Source: Promethearchaeota archaeon (lineage in GTDB: Archaea; Asgardarchaeota; Lokiarchaeia; Sigynarchaeales; SOKP01). From it: a stretch of 6,970 nt of DNA. Shown in pieces: positions 1 through 5,403 of this stretch (position 1 is the stretch's first letter; each line of letters opens with the position of its first letter). The position numbers and the translations under genes are program-made. The notes below the pieces were generated by a model, which ran no database searches, was not told the DNA's origin, and saw nothing but the letters and a program-made list of their open reading frames with translations. The stretch is taken from the NCBI GenBank assembly GCA_019057775.1, contig JAHLWT010000215.1:1-6970 (forward strand), in the 5' to 3' direction.

Positions 1-494
1 AAACTAGGCTCCCATATGTGGGCAAAGAATTCATAGAGTGTCTGATTTAGGTTGTCCAAGAAACCCTCTTTGAGAGCTATTCCAATCAAAATGCTCATCA
101 AGCTTTTAGTAGCTGACTGTTGCATATGGATTTTTTCACCTCCATAATACGATTTATTCTCAAGGAGTTTAGAATCATATAGGTATTCTTCGGTCAGTAG
201 ATAACCGTTGCGTACTATGATAACACTATGGATATTAAATGAGTTATCTTCAATAAATTCAAACATTTCAGAAATCTTATCGGAATCTAATCCTTGAGTT
301 TCTGGAGCTACTTCTATCCAATCACTTGAATTTGGTGGCCAATATATATCTTGAGTCGATAAGTTTGAGACGGAAAAAGAATAATCGTCCACATTTGTGT
401 TGATTCCTAGCCTTGATAGAGAATCTATAGAAAATGAAGTAATTATAGCTAATGAGATCAAGCAAATAAGTAACTTTTCTATTTTATTTTTCAT
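1..494 (-). CDS. Serine hydrolase, beta-lactamase/class C family (C-terminus off the window)
   Basis: This is the N-terminal 164 residues of a penicillin-binding-protein-like serine hydrolase; the frame is still open at base 1, so the C-terminus lies outside. Residues 1 to about 25 are a short basic start (MKNKIEK) followed by a hydrophobic run, consistent with a signal peptide or membrane anchor, so the enzyme should act outside the cell. The family pattern follows: a QGLDSDKI segment near 67-74, HSVIIVRNGY at 89-98, and the catalytic S-x-x-K motif as Ser127-Ala-Thr-Lys130, then SLMSILIGIALKEG, the usual helix after the nucleophile. The later Tyr-x-Asn and His/Lys-x-Gly motifs cannot be seen. 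Family members are esterases, peptidases or beta-lactamases, and substrate cannot be told from sequence. Start chosen at the ATG preceding the signal-like segment; a weak GAG lies about 7 bases upstream. Family call is firm, activity is open. Confidence 0.88.
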   Translation of the reverse strand, partial: MKNKIEKLLICLISLAIITSFSIDSLSRLGINTNVDDYSFSVSNLSTQDIYWPPNSSDWIEVAPETQGLDSDKISEMFEFIEDNSFNIHSVIIVRNGYLLTEEYLYDSKLLENKSYYGGEKIHMQQSATKSLMSILIGIALKEGFLDNLNQTLYEFFAHIWEPS

Positions 495-539
495 AATTAT
501 CTCGATTTTTTTAGAATTTATTGGTTAAAATAATCAATT

Positions 540-553
540 AATATAAATTTTAC
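540..553 (-). promoter_or_regulatory. Archaeal-type BRE/TATA promoter for the serine hydrolase
   Basis: On the minus strand GTAAAA (553-548) fits the BRE pattern RNWAAW and is directly followed by TTTATATT (547-540), close to the archaeal TATA box. Transcription would start about 25 bases downstream, near 515-520, leaving a leader of roughly 20 bases before the ATG at 494. The spacing supports the call, but the region is very AT-rich and chance matches are common. Confidence 0.42.
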
Positions 554-708
554 TTTAATGAACGTTGTTTACTTAACACTTGCTTCATCTTGGATAAGCT
601 TAACAGCGCCGACATTACCATTAAAAAAAGTAACAAGGCAAACTCTAAGTAGTTAATTTTATTATTAGAATAGTTAAAAAAGAGTGATGAATATGAATGA
701 AAAAACAT
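550..708 (-). CDS. Possible small membrane protein or leftover gene tail (52 aa)
   Basis: A minus-strand frame runs from an ATG at 708 to a TAA at 550-552, with a stop just upstream of the ATG. Its translation has a polar start, a strongly hydrophobic stretch at about residues 21-37 (LEFALLLFLMVMSALLS), then a basic tail (KMKQVLSKQRSLK). That layout, one membrane helix followed by a positive cytosolic end, is typical of C-terminal anchors. It precedes the serine hydrolase gene on the same strand by 55 bases and overlaps the first bases of the plus-strand gene at 693. No ribosome-binding site is evident. It could be a tiny membrane protein, the remains of a longer anchored protein whose front part was replaced, or a chance frame: TTA/CTT-rich DNA easily gives hydrophobic runs. 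I do not recognise a family. Confidence 0.25.
   Translation of the reverse strand: MFFHSYSSLFFNYSNNKINYLEFALLLFLMVMSALLSLSKMKQVLSKQRSLK
682..688 (+). promoter_or_regulatory. Ribosome-binding site GAGTGAT that decides the next start
   Basis: GAGTGAT matches the archaeal Shine-Dalgarno GGAGGTGATC with one G missing and ends 4 bases before the ATG at 693. The in-frame GTG at 684 and ATG at 687 lie inside this element, so they are unlikely to be the start; 693 is preferred. Confidence 0.45.
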
Positions 709-1136
709 ATATTATTACAGATAAGAAATATCATATAATAAAAGTAGGAAGATCCAAGAAGCCAAACGAAAGTTTGAAAACAATTCAAACAAGTAATAGT
801 ACAGAATTGGAAATCGTTTGTGTTTTTGAAGAAGATATTGAAAGAGAGATAAAGGAGTTGTTGAAAAAATATAAAGTTCGAGGAGAATGGTACTATCCTA
901 ACCCAAAGACACTGCTAGAAATCCAAGAAAAATATCTTCCAAATAATCAAGAACTCGCTTCATTTATTAATATTTTATTTGGAGAAATAAAAATGAGTGA
1001 TCAACCTATTTGCTTATGTTGGATAGACGATGAAGAGAGTAGATGCCAATTCAAACAACAAAAGAATTCACTTATAACATGTGAATCCTACGAAATCTGG
1101 AGAGCTTGTGTAAGAAAAGAAGAATCCATTGACTAA
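693..1136 (+). CDS. GIY-YIG-like T5orf172/MUG113-type protein with Cys-rich tail
   Basis: From the ATG at 693 this is 147 residues; the frame could extend to a GTG at 684. Residues 5 to about 67 follow the T5orf172/MUG113 branch of the GIY-YIG nuclease fold: TYII with Tyr6 in place of GIY, IIKVGRS (Lys17-Val18-Gly19) in place of YIG, the P-x-x-x-LKTIQT segment, Glu50 at the position of the metal-binding Glu, and the closing RGEWYY with Gly64-Glu65-Trp66. In relatives the helix after the Pro carries an Arg (P-x-x-RLK-x-LQT) thought to be catalytic; here that residue is Ser27 (codon AGT, one base from AGA/AGG). The protein may therefore be a non-cutting DNA-binding form. The last 45 residues hold Cys107, 109, 118, 130 and 139 in a C-x-C-x8-C-x11-C-x8-C pattern, possibly a metal site. 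The gene stands alone. Family call rests on motif memory; role unknown. Confidence 0.75.
   Translation: MNEKTYIITDKKYHIIKVGRSKKPNESLKTIQTSNSTELEIVCVFEEDIEREIKELLKKYKVRGEWYYPNPKTLLEIQEKYLPNNQELASFINILFGEIKMSDQPICLCWIDDEESRCQFKQQKNSLITCESYEIWRACVRKEESID
981..995 (+). promoter_or_regulatory. Internal ribosome-binding site and in-frame ATG
   Basis: GGAG at 981-984 stands 8 bases before an in-frame ATG at 993, which is Met101 of the GIY-YIG-like protein and lies at the junction between that domain and the Cys-rich tail. It is a better Shine-Dalgarno than the one in front of the full gene. It might allow separate translation of a 47-residue Cys-rich peptide. This is speculative; GGAG also encodes the Gly-Glu of the sequence LFGEIK. 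Confidence 0.25.
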
Positions 1137-1285
1137 ATACAGAAGAAGGCTCCTTCCTCTCTCAAGGCATTTATGGCAAAGAGTTTACTAGAAATTTTAT
1201 ATTTAGATTCTTGTTTATCTGCTATTATACTAATTTTAAGAGTATAATCATATTCAATCATCCTACTGGCATAATAGTTTTCCAC
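1133..1285 (-). CDS. Unassigned small open frame (about 50 aa)
   Basis: A minus-strand frame runs from a GTG at 1285 (or an ATG at 1261) to a TAG at 1133-1135, overlapping the stop of the plus-strand gene. The translation is mixed in composition, with segments such as IEYDYTLKISIIADKQES and a final INALREEGAFFCI, and looks more protein-like than most noise frames nearby. No ribosome-binding site precedes either start and I recognise no family. It sits directly downstream of the decayed beta-helix fragment on the same strand, so it may be another leftover. Chance is a serious alternative. Confidence 0.18.
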   Translation of the reverse strand: MENYYASRMIEYDYTLKISIIADKQESKYKISSKLFAINALREEGAFFCI

Positions 1286-1296
1286 ATTTATATTTT

Positions 1297-1404
1297 TTAT
1301 ATTTTTAAATCTCCAATTCCATCGTTATTTGCATCAATTCCCACGTAGTTCTTATGGTTGTTACCTAGAAAATTAGTAAAGTTTTGACCATAGTAGCTGT
1401 AAAT
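1297..1404 (-). pseudogene. C-terminal remnant of a NosD-type beta-helix repeat protein
   Basis: Thirty-five minus-strand codons ending in TAA (1297-1299) read YYGQNFTNFLGNN followed by HKNYVGIDANNDGIGDLKI. This closely resembles the segment that closes NosD/PbH1-type parallel beta-helix proteins, typically GNYWSDY-x-G-x-DANGDGIGDTPY-x-I. Those proteins are large secreted or surface molecules, common in methanogens and Asgard archaea. Here there is no gene to carry it: an in-frame TAA lies at 1405-1407 and a TAG at 1417-1419, while the same frame beyond (to about 1458) still reads Asn/Tyr/Phe-rich sequence (DVFYFNYNKF) as in such repeats. I infer the end of an old gene, destroyed by stops and deletion, in front of the dehydrogenase gene. 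The Asp/Gly signature is the firm part; the extension past the stops is weak. Confidence 0.6.
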
Positions 1405-1440
1405 TTAATATGAATCCTAATTTTTTTTTATCTGAGTGAA

Positions 1441-1450
1441 TTTATTATAA
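1441..1450 (+). promoter_or_regulatory. Possible TATA box of the 3-hydroxyacyl-CoA dehydrogenase gene
   Basis: TTTATTATAA lies about 55 bases before the ATG at 1502. A start of transcription some 25 bases downstream, near 1472, would give a leader of about 30 bases that includes the ribosome-binding site at 1492-1496. The six bases upstream (GTGAAT) are only a partial BRE match. Confidence 0.28.
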
Positions 1451-1491
1451 TTAAAATAAAAAACATCAATTGATATTTTACAATCAAGATT

Positions 1492-1496
1492 GTGAT
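1492..1496 (+). promoter_or_regulatory. Ribosome-binding site GTGAT
   Basis: GTGAT, the 3' half of the archaeal GGAGGTGATC Shine-Dalgarno, stands 5 bases before the ATG at 1502. The same pentamer is part of the site in front of the gene at 693, which suggests a shared translation signal in this genome. Confidence 0.4.
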
Positions 1497-1501
1497 TAAT
1501 T

Positions 1502-2788
1502 ATGGTTTCACTAGGAAATATTAAAAATGTTGCTGTGATTGGGGGAGGTTTAATGGGTTCGGGTATTGCTCAAGTCACCTTACTTGCAGGTTATGAGAAA
1601 GTGACTGTAATAGACCTCAAAAGAGAAATTCTTGAGAAAAGTCGAGAAGAAATTCAAAATCGAATTGAAGAGCTTGAATATGAAAATTTTAAAGAACTTT
1701 ACCTAAACGTCACAAACAATATTGAAGTCGCAAAAACAATAGATTTTGAAAGTAAAAAAGGTGATTTTAAATCCATAGGCATTCTTGCTAATAAAGTCTC
1801 TCCGAGTACTATTATGGGACGACTTAAAACTGAGATTGATATTTCGAAGGGAGTATCTGATGCCGATTTTGTGATAGAAGCTGTTCCCGAGGTAATGTCT
1901 TTGAAGCAAGAGATTTTCAAGAAATTAGGGCAGTTCGCACCTCAGGATACAGTTTTGGCTTCTAATACTTCAACCATGAGTATTACAAATATCGGAAAAT
2001 TTTCAGGTCGAGAAGACAAGGTAATTGGATTGCATTTCCATATCTTTTATCCATTATTAGGGATGGTAATAGAGATTACACCGGGAGAAAAAACTATAGA
2101 AGATTCAATGAACCTTGGTATAGAATTTTCTCAGAAATTACCATGCTTGATTGGAGAAAGATTTACAGTGAAGCTTGAAAAGGAATCACCGGGGCTTATC
2201 GCCAATCGAACTACACTTTCATGGTTTCTCTTTCATAATTGGCTATTAAAACAAGCTAAATCAAGCGGAATATCTTATGAACAATTAGATGCTGGAGGTA
2301 TGTCATTTGAAACCTTTGATAGAATTGGAATTGATACTGTGTATAACGTTTTAAAATACTATGAAGAAGCTGTGTCACCAGACTTCGCACCTGCAGCGCT
2401 ATTAACAAATTTAGTAAATGAAGGAAGGGTAGGTCGAAAAGTAGGAAAGGGGTATTACGATTGGGATGAAAATATTCCAATAAAAAACTTACCCACTTTG
2501 GAGCCCAAAACCATAGAATTTTTGAAGAAATATATAGATGTGGAACTTTTTATGGCATTGAGTCTCAACGAGGCGTGTAAGTTATTAGAAGAAGGCGTAG
2601 TAAAAAGTTATGATATAATTACTAAAGTTCTTATGAAAGGGAATTTCATAGAAGGTCCATTCATACAGGGAAAAGATAAATACAAGGAATGGTCACAAAA
2701 ACTCTATAAAATTGCAGAGAAAACCGGGATAACCTATCTAAAACCTTGTGAAATGATGGAATCAGGTAGATTTCTTTCTTACAAATAA
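1502..2788 (+). CDS. 3-hydroxyacyl-CoA dehydrogenase, NAD-dependent
   Basis: The 428-residue protein should oxidise 3-hydroxyacyl-CoA to 3-ketoacyl-CoA with NAD+ in the cytosol, as in beta-oxidation, or run in reverse in CoA-linked synthesis. Residues 7-38 form the Rossmann start: VAVIGGGLMGSGIA with Gly14, Gly16 and Gly19, then Asp38 after strand 2. The family landmarks are DADFVIEAVPE (120-130), ASNTST with catalytic Ser157, His178 in GLHF, Glu191 in MVIEIT and Asn235 in PGLIANR. A first helical 3HCDH_C domain follows, ending in GRVGRKVGKGYYDW (308-321). A second, about 347-387, contains LNEACKLLEEGV and GPF. There is no fused enoyl-CoA hydratase. Two oddities: residues 60-115 hold an extra segment (KSIGILANKVSPSTIMGRLK), and the His loop reads HFHIFYPLLG instead of HFFNP, placing His to Glu one residue further apart than usual. 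It is a single gene, convergent with the esterase operon. Confidence 0.93.
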   Translation: MVSLGNIKNVAVIGGGLMGSGIAQVTLLAGYEKVTVIDLKREILEKSREEIQNRIEELEYENFKELYLNVTNNIEVAKTIDFESKKGDFKSIGILANKVSPSTIMGRLKTEIDISKGVSDADFVIEAVPEVMSLKQEIFKKLGQFAPQDTVLASNTSTMSITNIGKFSGREDKVIGLHFHIFYPLLGMVIEITPGEKTIEDSMNLGIEFSQKLPCLIGERFTVKLEKESPGLIANRTTLSWFLFHNWLLKQAKSSGISYEQLDAGGMSFETFDRIGIDTVYNVLKYYEEAVSPDFAPAALLTNLVNEGRVGRKVGKGYYDWDENIPIKNLPTLEPKTIEFLKKYIDVELFMALSLNEACKLLEEGVVKSYDIITKVLMKGNFIEGPFIQGKDKYKEWSQKLYKIAEKTGITYLKPCEMMESGRFLSYK

Positions 2789-2895
2789 AAGTGTCAGTTA
2801 GCTCAACAAAGGTTTAGAGAATTTACGATTGAAATAATTTAAAATCTTGAATTTGTAGTAAATCCCTGAATGTAAACGAACCTTTTTAAATTTTG

Positions 2896-2963
2896 TCCCT
2901 ATTTTCTGTGAAAATTGGATGAAAATATAAATTCAGCGTCTGAATTCAATGAAATTTTAGGGA
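2896..2963. other. Nested inverted repeats, possible RNA fold
   Basis: Three short perfect stems fit together as a three-way junction. The outer stem is TCCCTA (2896-2901) with TAGGGA (2958-2963). Inside are TTTTC (2902-2906) with GAAAA (2910-2914) around TGT, and AATTCAG (2930-2936) with CTGAATT (2940-2946) around CGT. The 7-base stem is the strongest. It may be 3' UTR structure of the dehydrogenase mRNA or a transcription-end element; in AT-rich DNA chance pairing is also likely. Confidence 0.25.
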
Positions 2964-3083
2964 AAAGCTAAGTCGAATAATTTATAGTGTTCATTCGTTT
3001 CATTTTGCAGTTATAGTTATGAAAGATAAACATATCACTTCAGAATAAAAAAAGAGATTAATTAAACATTGGAAAAGTGAATG

Positions 3084-3110
3084 AATTCCAGAAATCCTGA
3101 ATTATTTTTT
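3084..3110 (+). terminator. Hairpin plus T-run, possible terminator
   Basis: AATTCCAG (3084-3091) can pair with CTGAATT (3097-3103) around a 5-base loop, with one bulged C, and is followed by ATTATTTTTT ending at 3110. It repeats the stem of the hairpin at 2930-2946 (AATTCAG/CTGAATT). It would stop plus-strand reading before it enters the convergent esterase gene, whose stop codon begins at the next base. The distance of about 300 bases from the dehydrogenase stop weakens the link. Confidence 0.33.
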
Positions 3111-4634
3111 CTACATAATTCCATTCCAAGCCATTCTTTCTTTTCCATATGGATCATCGACTGTTTTTATCTCCTTACCTAAAATCATTGTACTCCGTTT
3201 TTCCACGTTATATTTTGGCCATTCTGGTATACCACTGTGAGAAGGATTTCCCGTTCGAGCAAATGCTATCCATGAATCCATAATTTTTTCACTAAATTTC
3301 TTCGCTTCTTCGCTCGTATCCGAAAATATACTCCAATCTGGCTTATCCAATATCCCAAATACGAAGGGTATTTCACAAGTGTGGAAGGCTCCAAATTTCC
3401 CGTCCATAAATGGAGATGACCATGTAAACAAATACATATAAGTATTAGGATTTTGTATAGATTGAGCCTCGGCCGTTCGTATGGCAGCAATGCGAAACTC
3501 AAAATCGGTTAAAAATGCATCCATTACTACTTGGGCGGATAGAGAACCTTCATCTTTCCTTGTTTCTCTGTATGCATTTATTAAGCTTACAGCTTTATCT
3601 TCATTTTGACCAAGAGATTTCATAACAAGTTTTATCCAGTTAAGCATCCCATTTTCACTTACTTCCTTGAAATTGGAATCACCATCAAATTTCATTGATG
3701 TGGATTCATTCAAATTTGTACCAACTAGCAGATCAACCCCTGCTGCAGCACCCTTACGGATCAAGTCCAGAGGGTGTTCGAGAATATATTCCCCATCTAT
3801 GTAGGGAGGAGTTAATAAAGGCCATGGCCTTAATTCTTTCTCTACTTTTTCTAACCAAACTTTTGATTCAGCATTTACGAGTTCGTAAGCAGAAATTTTA
3901 CGGAGTGCATCTTGATCACCGTATTGAATCCCCACTTCTGAAAATACACGCTCGCTTATATCTCTACCTTCAGAAGCTCTGAAACCCGCAGGATTGCAGG
4001 CCCCACTTTGAGCAATCGCTCGATGGAAAAGACCCTTAGCTTCGGGCATTGCTAATAATGTTGAAACTGACCAACCTCCAGCACTTTCACCAAAAATCGT
4101 TACGTTTTCAGCATCCCCTCCGAAATTTTCGATATTATCACGAACCCACTTCAAAGCTGTAATTTGATCAAGTATTCCTAACGGGGCGGTAACGATACCA
4201 GGTATAAAAGAAAACCCTAGAGCATTTAATCTATAGTTAAATGTAACTACTACCACATTTCCCCTTTTGGCTAGGAATGAACCGTCGTATGGACGTGCGT
4301 TATGGTTTCTTAATCCCCCACCATGGATCCAGACCATTACTGGACGTTTATCCTGATCGCTGAAAGGTGTCCAAATATTCATGTTGAGACAATCGGGTTC
4401 ACTTTGCGGATTCGGTGGACCTAGCAATTTTGGAGAGATAACTTGAGGACAAATAGGGCCAAATTCAGTTGCCATAAATACTCCCGGAAAGCGCTTTGCG
4501 GGAACAGTGGGTTTAAACCGTAATTCTCCTACTACTCTTTCGGCATAAGGTATTCCTTTAAATTTCTCTATGCCTTCATCTTTAATGCCTTGAATTTTAC
4601 CTGCTTTTGTATCAACGATTTTGGTTCTTTCCAT
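3111..4634 (-). CDS. Class B carboxylesterase (para-nitrobenzyl esterase type)
   Basis: The 507-residue alpha/beta hydrolase is of normal length for the cholinesterase/carboxylesterase B family, which hydrolyses carboxylic esters. It opens with the family start GKIQGIKDEGIEKFKGIPYA (12-31). Then come SEPDCLNMNIWTP with Cys82, the oxyanion-hole HGGG at 104-107, and the nucleophile elbow GESAGG with Ser184. Glu310 in GTNLNEST and His418 in GAFHTCEIPFVFG complete the triad, so the enzyme should be active. There is no signal peptide, so it is expected in the cytosol. An AGGATG ribosome-binding site is 8 bases upstream of the ATG. It is the last gene of a likely three-gene operon, 30 bases after the phosphatase-like gene. 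Sampled lines look richer in GC than much of the AOR gene, which could mean acquisition from bacteria, where the family is most common. Substrate cannot be predicted. Confidence 0.95.
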   Translation of the reverse strand: MERTKIVDTKAGKIQGIKDEGIEKFKGIPYAERVVGELRFKPTVPAKRFPGVFMATEFGPICPQVISPKLLGPPNPQSEPDCLNMNIWTPFSDQDKRPVMVWIHGGGLRNHNARPYDGSFLAKRGNVVVVTFNYRLNALGFSFIPGIVTAPLGILDQITALKWVRDNIENFGGDAENVTIFGESAGGWSVSTLLAMPEAKGLFHRAIAQSGACNPAGFRASEGRDISERVFSEVGIQYGDQDALRKISAYELVNAESKVWLEKVEKELRPWPLLTPPYIDGEYILEHPLDLIRKGAAAGVDLLVGTNLNESTSMKFDGDSNFKEVSENGMLNWIKLVMKSLGQNEDKAVSLINAYRETRKDEGSLSAQVVMDAFLTDFEFRIAAIRTAEAQSIQNPNTYMYLFTWSSPFMDGKFGAFHTCEIPFVFGILDKPDWSIFSDTSEEAKKFSEKIMDSWIAFARTGNPSHSGIPEWPKYNVEKRSTMILGKEIKTVDDPYGKERMAWNGIM

Positions 4635-4642
4635 ATTTTTTT

Positions 4643-4648
4643 CATCCT
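4643..4648 (-). promoter_or_regulatory. Ribosome-binding site of the carboxylesterase
   Basis: On the minus strand AGGATG lies 8 bases before the ATG at 4634, inside the 30-base gap after the phosphatase-like gene. It supports this start and separate translation initiation within a shared transcript. Confidence 0.45.
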
Positions 4649-4664
4649 TTTTATCTTGTAGCTT

Positions 4665-5378
4665 TCATGATTTTTTCCACCAATGTGGAATTGCTACTGG
4701 TTTTACCTCACCATAATCTAAAAGTAAGGTTTGATCCTCTTCTATCGTGAATGCAAATCCACCTAGAAATTTCACCCATTTGTCTGGTAGAAGCGCGAAC
4801 CATCCAAGTCTAAGAGCCATTACATTAAAGTCATGAGTTACAAAAATATTCAACCCATTTTCAGGAGAAGTTTTAACTTGGTCCAGAATAGTATGAGCAG
4901 TTGATTGACAATACTCGATGAACGGTTTCCAATAAATAGGATCATAATAACCAACCACCCATCGATAAAAGGTGTCAAGCACAGGAAAGTTATTAAATTC
5001 ATTCAAAAAAAACTCCCTGTCAGTAATTCCAACATCTGCGAGAGTTGTAAGTACTCCCTTTAATTCACTTGTTCCGCCAATACTGTTGAATCCCTCATGT
5101 ATATTTTGAGCCGTTTCTTCGCATCTCCATATAATACTATTGAAAATTTTTATAGATCTGCTGCTAGGTAAATTTTCACCGAATTTCTTAGCAATTGCAT
5201 GACCTTGGGGTGTTAATCTTAATTTTTGAGCTGTCTCTAATGCTGTTGGTTCATTTCGATGAGAATGTCTTAAAATTAGGATTATTTTTGAATTGTCAGG
5301 GAACTTTTTAAGCCCATCAATTATCTGACGAGCTTCATTTGTCCATTCACCTTCTTTCCATATATTTTCAGTATCCAT
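4665..5378 (-). CDS. Histidine phosphatase superfamily protein
   Basis: This 237-residue protein carries the layout of the histidine phosphatase (phosphoglycerate mutase-like) superfamily, whose members transfer or remove phosphate through a phospho-histidine. Strand 1 ends in ILILRHSHR with Arg37 and the presumed nucleophile His38; the common form is RHG-x-T/R, so Ser39 replaces Gly. LTPQGHAIAKKFG (55-67) matches the LT-x-x-G helix. FNSIIWRCEETAQ (79-91) supplies the phosphate-binding Arg85, and FVTHDFNVMAL (179-189) the second catalytic His182. The rest, including GYYDPIYWKPF and the C-terminal IPHWW, I do not recognise. There is no signal peptide, so it should be cytosolic. It lies between AOR and the esterase in the same direction, 25 and 30 bases away. 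No clear ribosome-binding site precedes the ATG. Whether it is a phosphatase, mutase or non-catalytic form is open. Confidence 0.82.
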   Translation of the reverse strand: MDTENIWKEGEWTNEARQIIDGLKKFPDNSKIILILRHSHRNEPTALETAQKLRLTPQGHAIAKKFGENLPSSRSIKIFNSIIWRCEETAQNIHEGFNSIGGTSELKGVLTTLADVGITDREFFLNEFNNFPVLDTFYRWVVGYYDPIYWKPFIEYCQSTAHTILDQVKTSPENGLNIFVTHDFNVMALRLGWFALLPDKWVKFLGGFAFTIEEDQTLLLDYGEVKPVAIPHWWKKS

Positions 5379-5403
5379 TTCTATTTGATTTTAGAGTCGT
5401 TTT

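Larger units (their letters stand above)
1137..1501. other. Intergenic stretch: decayed DNA and a promoter region
   Basis: No intact gene is evident in these 365 bases. Right after the plus-strand stop there is a weak hairpin, GAAGAAG (1142-1148) against CTTCCTC (1153-1159) with one mismatch and a 4-base loop but no T-run, so it is not called as a terminator. The minus strand carries a small unassigned frame and then a beta-helix gene remnant. The last 65 bases are extremely AT-rich and hold the likely promoter of the downstream dehydrogenase gene. Confidence 0.6.
2789..3110. other. Convergent intergenic stretch with short hairpins
   Basis: No gene is supported in these 322 bases between two genes that point at each other. 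T-rich runs at 2882-2887 and 2891-2906 on the plus strand could end the dehydrogenase transcript in the archaeal manner. A cluster of hairpins lies at 2896-2963 and another at 3084-3110. The rest is plain AT-rich sequence. Confidence 0.55.

Noticed and set aside
657..666. TTTTATTATT as a TATA box for the gene at 693.
   Set aside because: It would place transcription start at about 687, inside the proposed ribosome-binding site, and no BRE precedes it; the match is no better than other AT-rich spots.
1142..1159. Hairpin after the plus-strand GIY-YIG-like gene as a terminator.
   Set aside because: The stem has a mismatch, the loop is small and no T-run follows.
1699..1920. Two overlapping minus-strand frames of about 70 codons.
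   Set aside because: They lie fully inside the well-supported dehydrogenase gene on the other strand and show no family features.
2256..2480. A 74-codon minus-strand frame.
   Set aside because: It is antisense to the helical domain of the dehydrogenase; its Leu/Gln/His-rich make-up is what reverse reading of that gene would give.
2798..2932. A 44-codon minus-strand open frame ending FNRKFSKPLLS.
   Set aside because: It has no ATG, GTG or TTG near its start, shows no motif and is rich in Lys, Phe and Tyr as expected from AT-rich non-coding DNA; it also overlaps the hairpin region.
3266..3982. A minus-strand frame (3266-3502) and a plus-strand frame (3695-3982) inside the esterase gene.
   Set aside because: Both overlap a gene with an intact catalytic triad in another frame and have no independent support.
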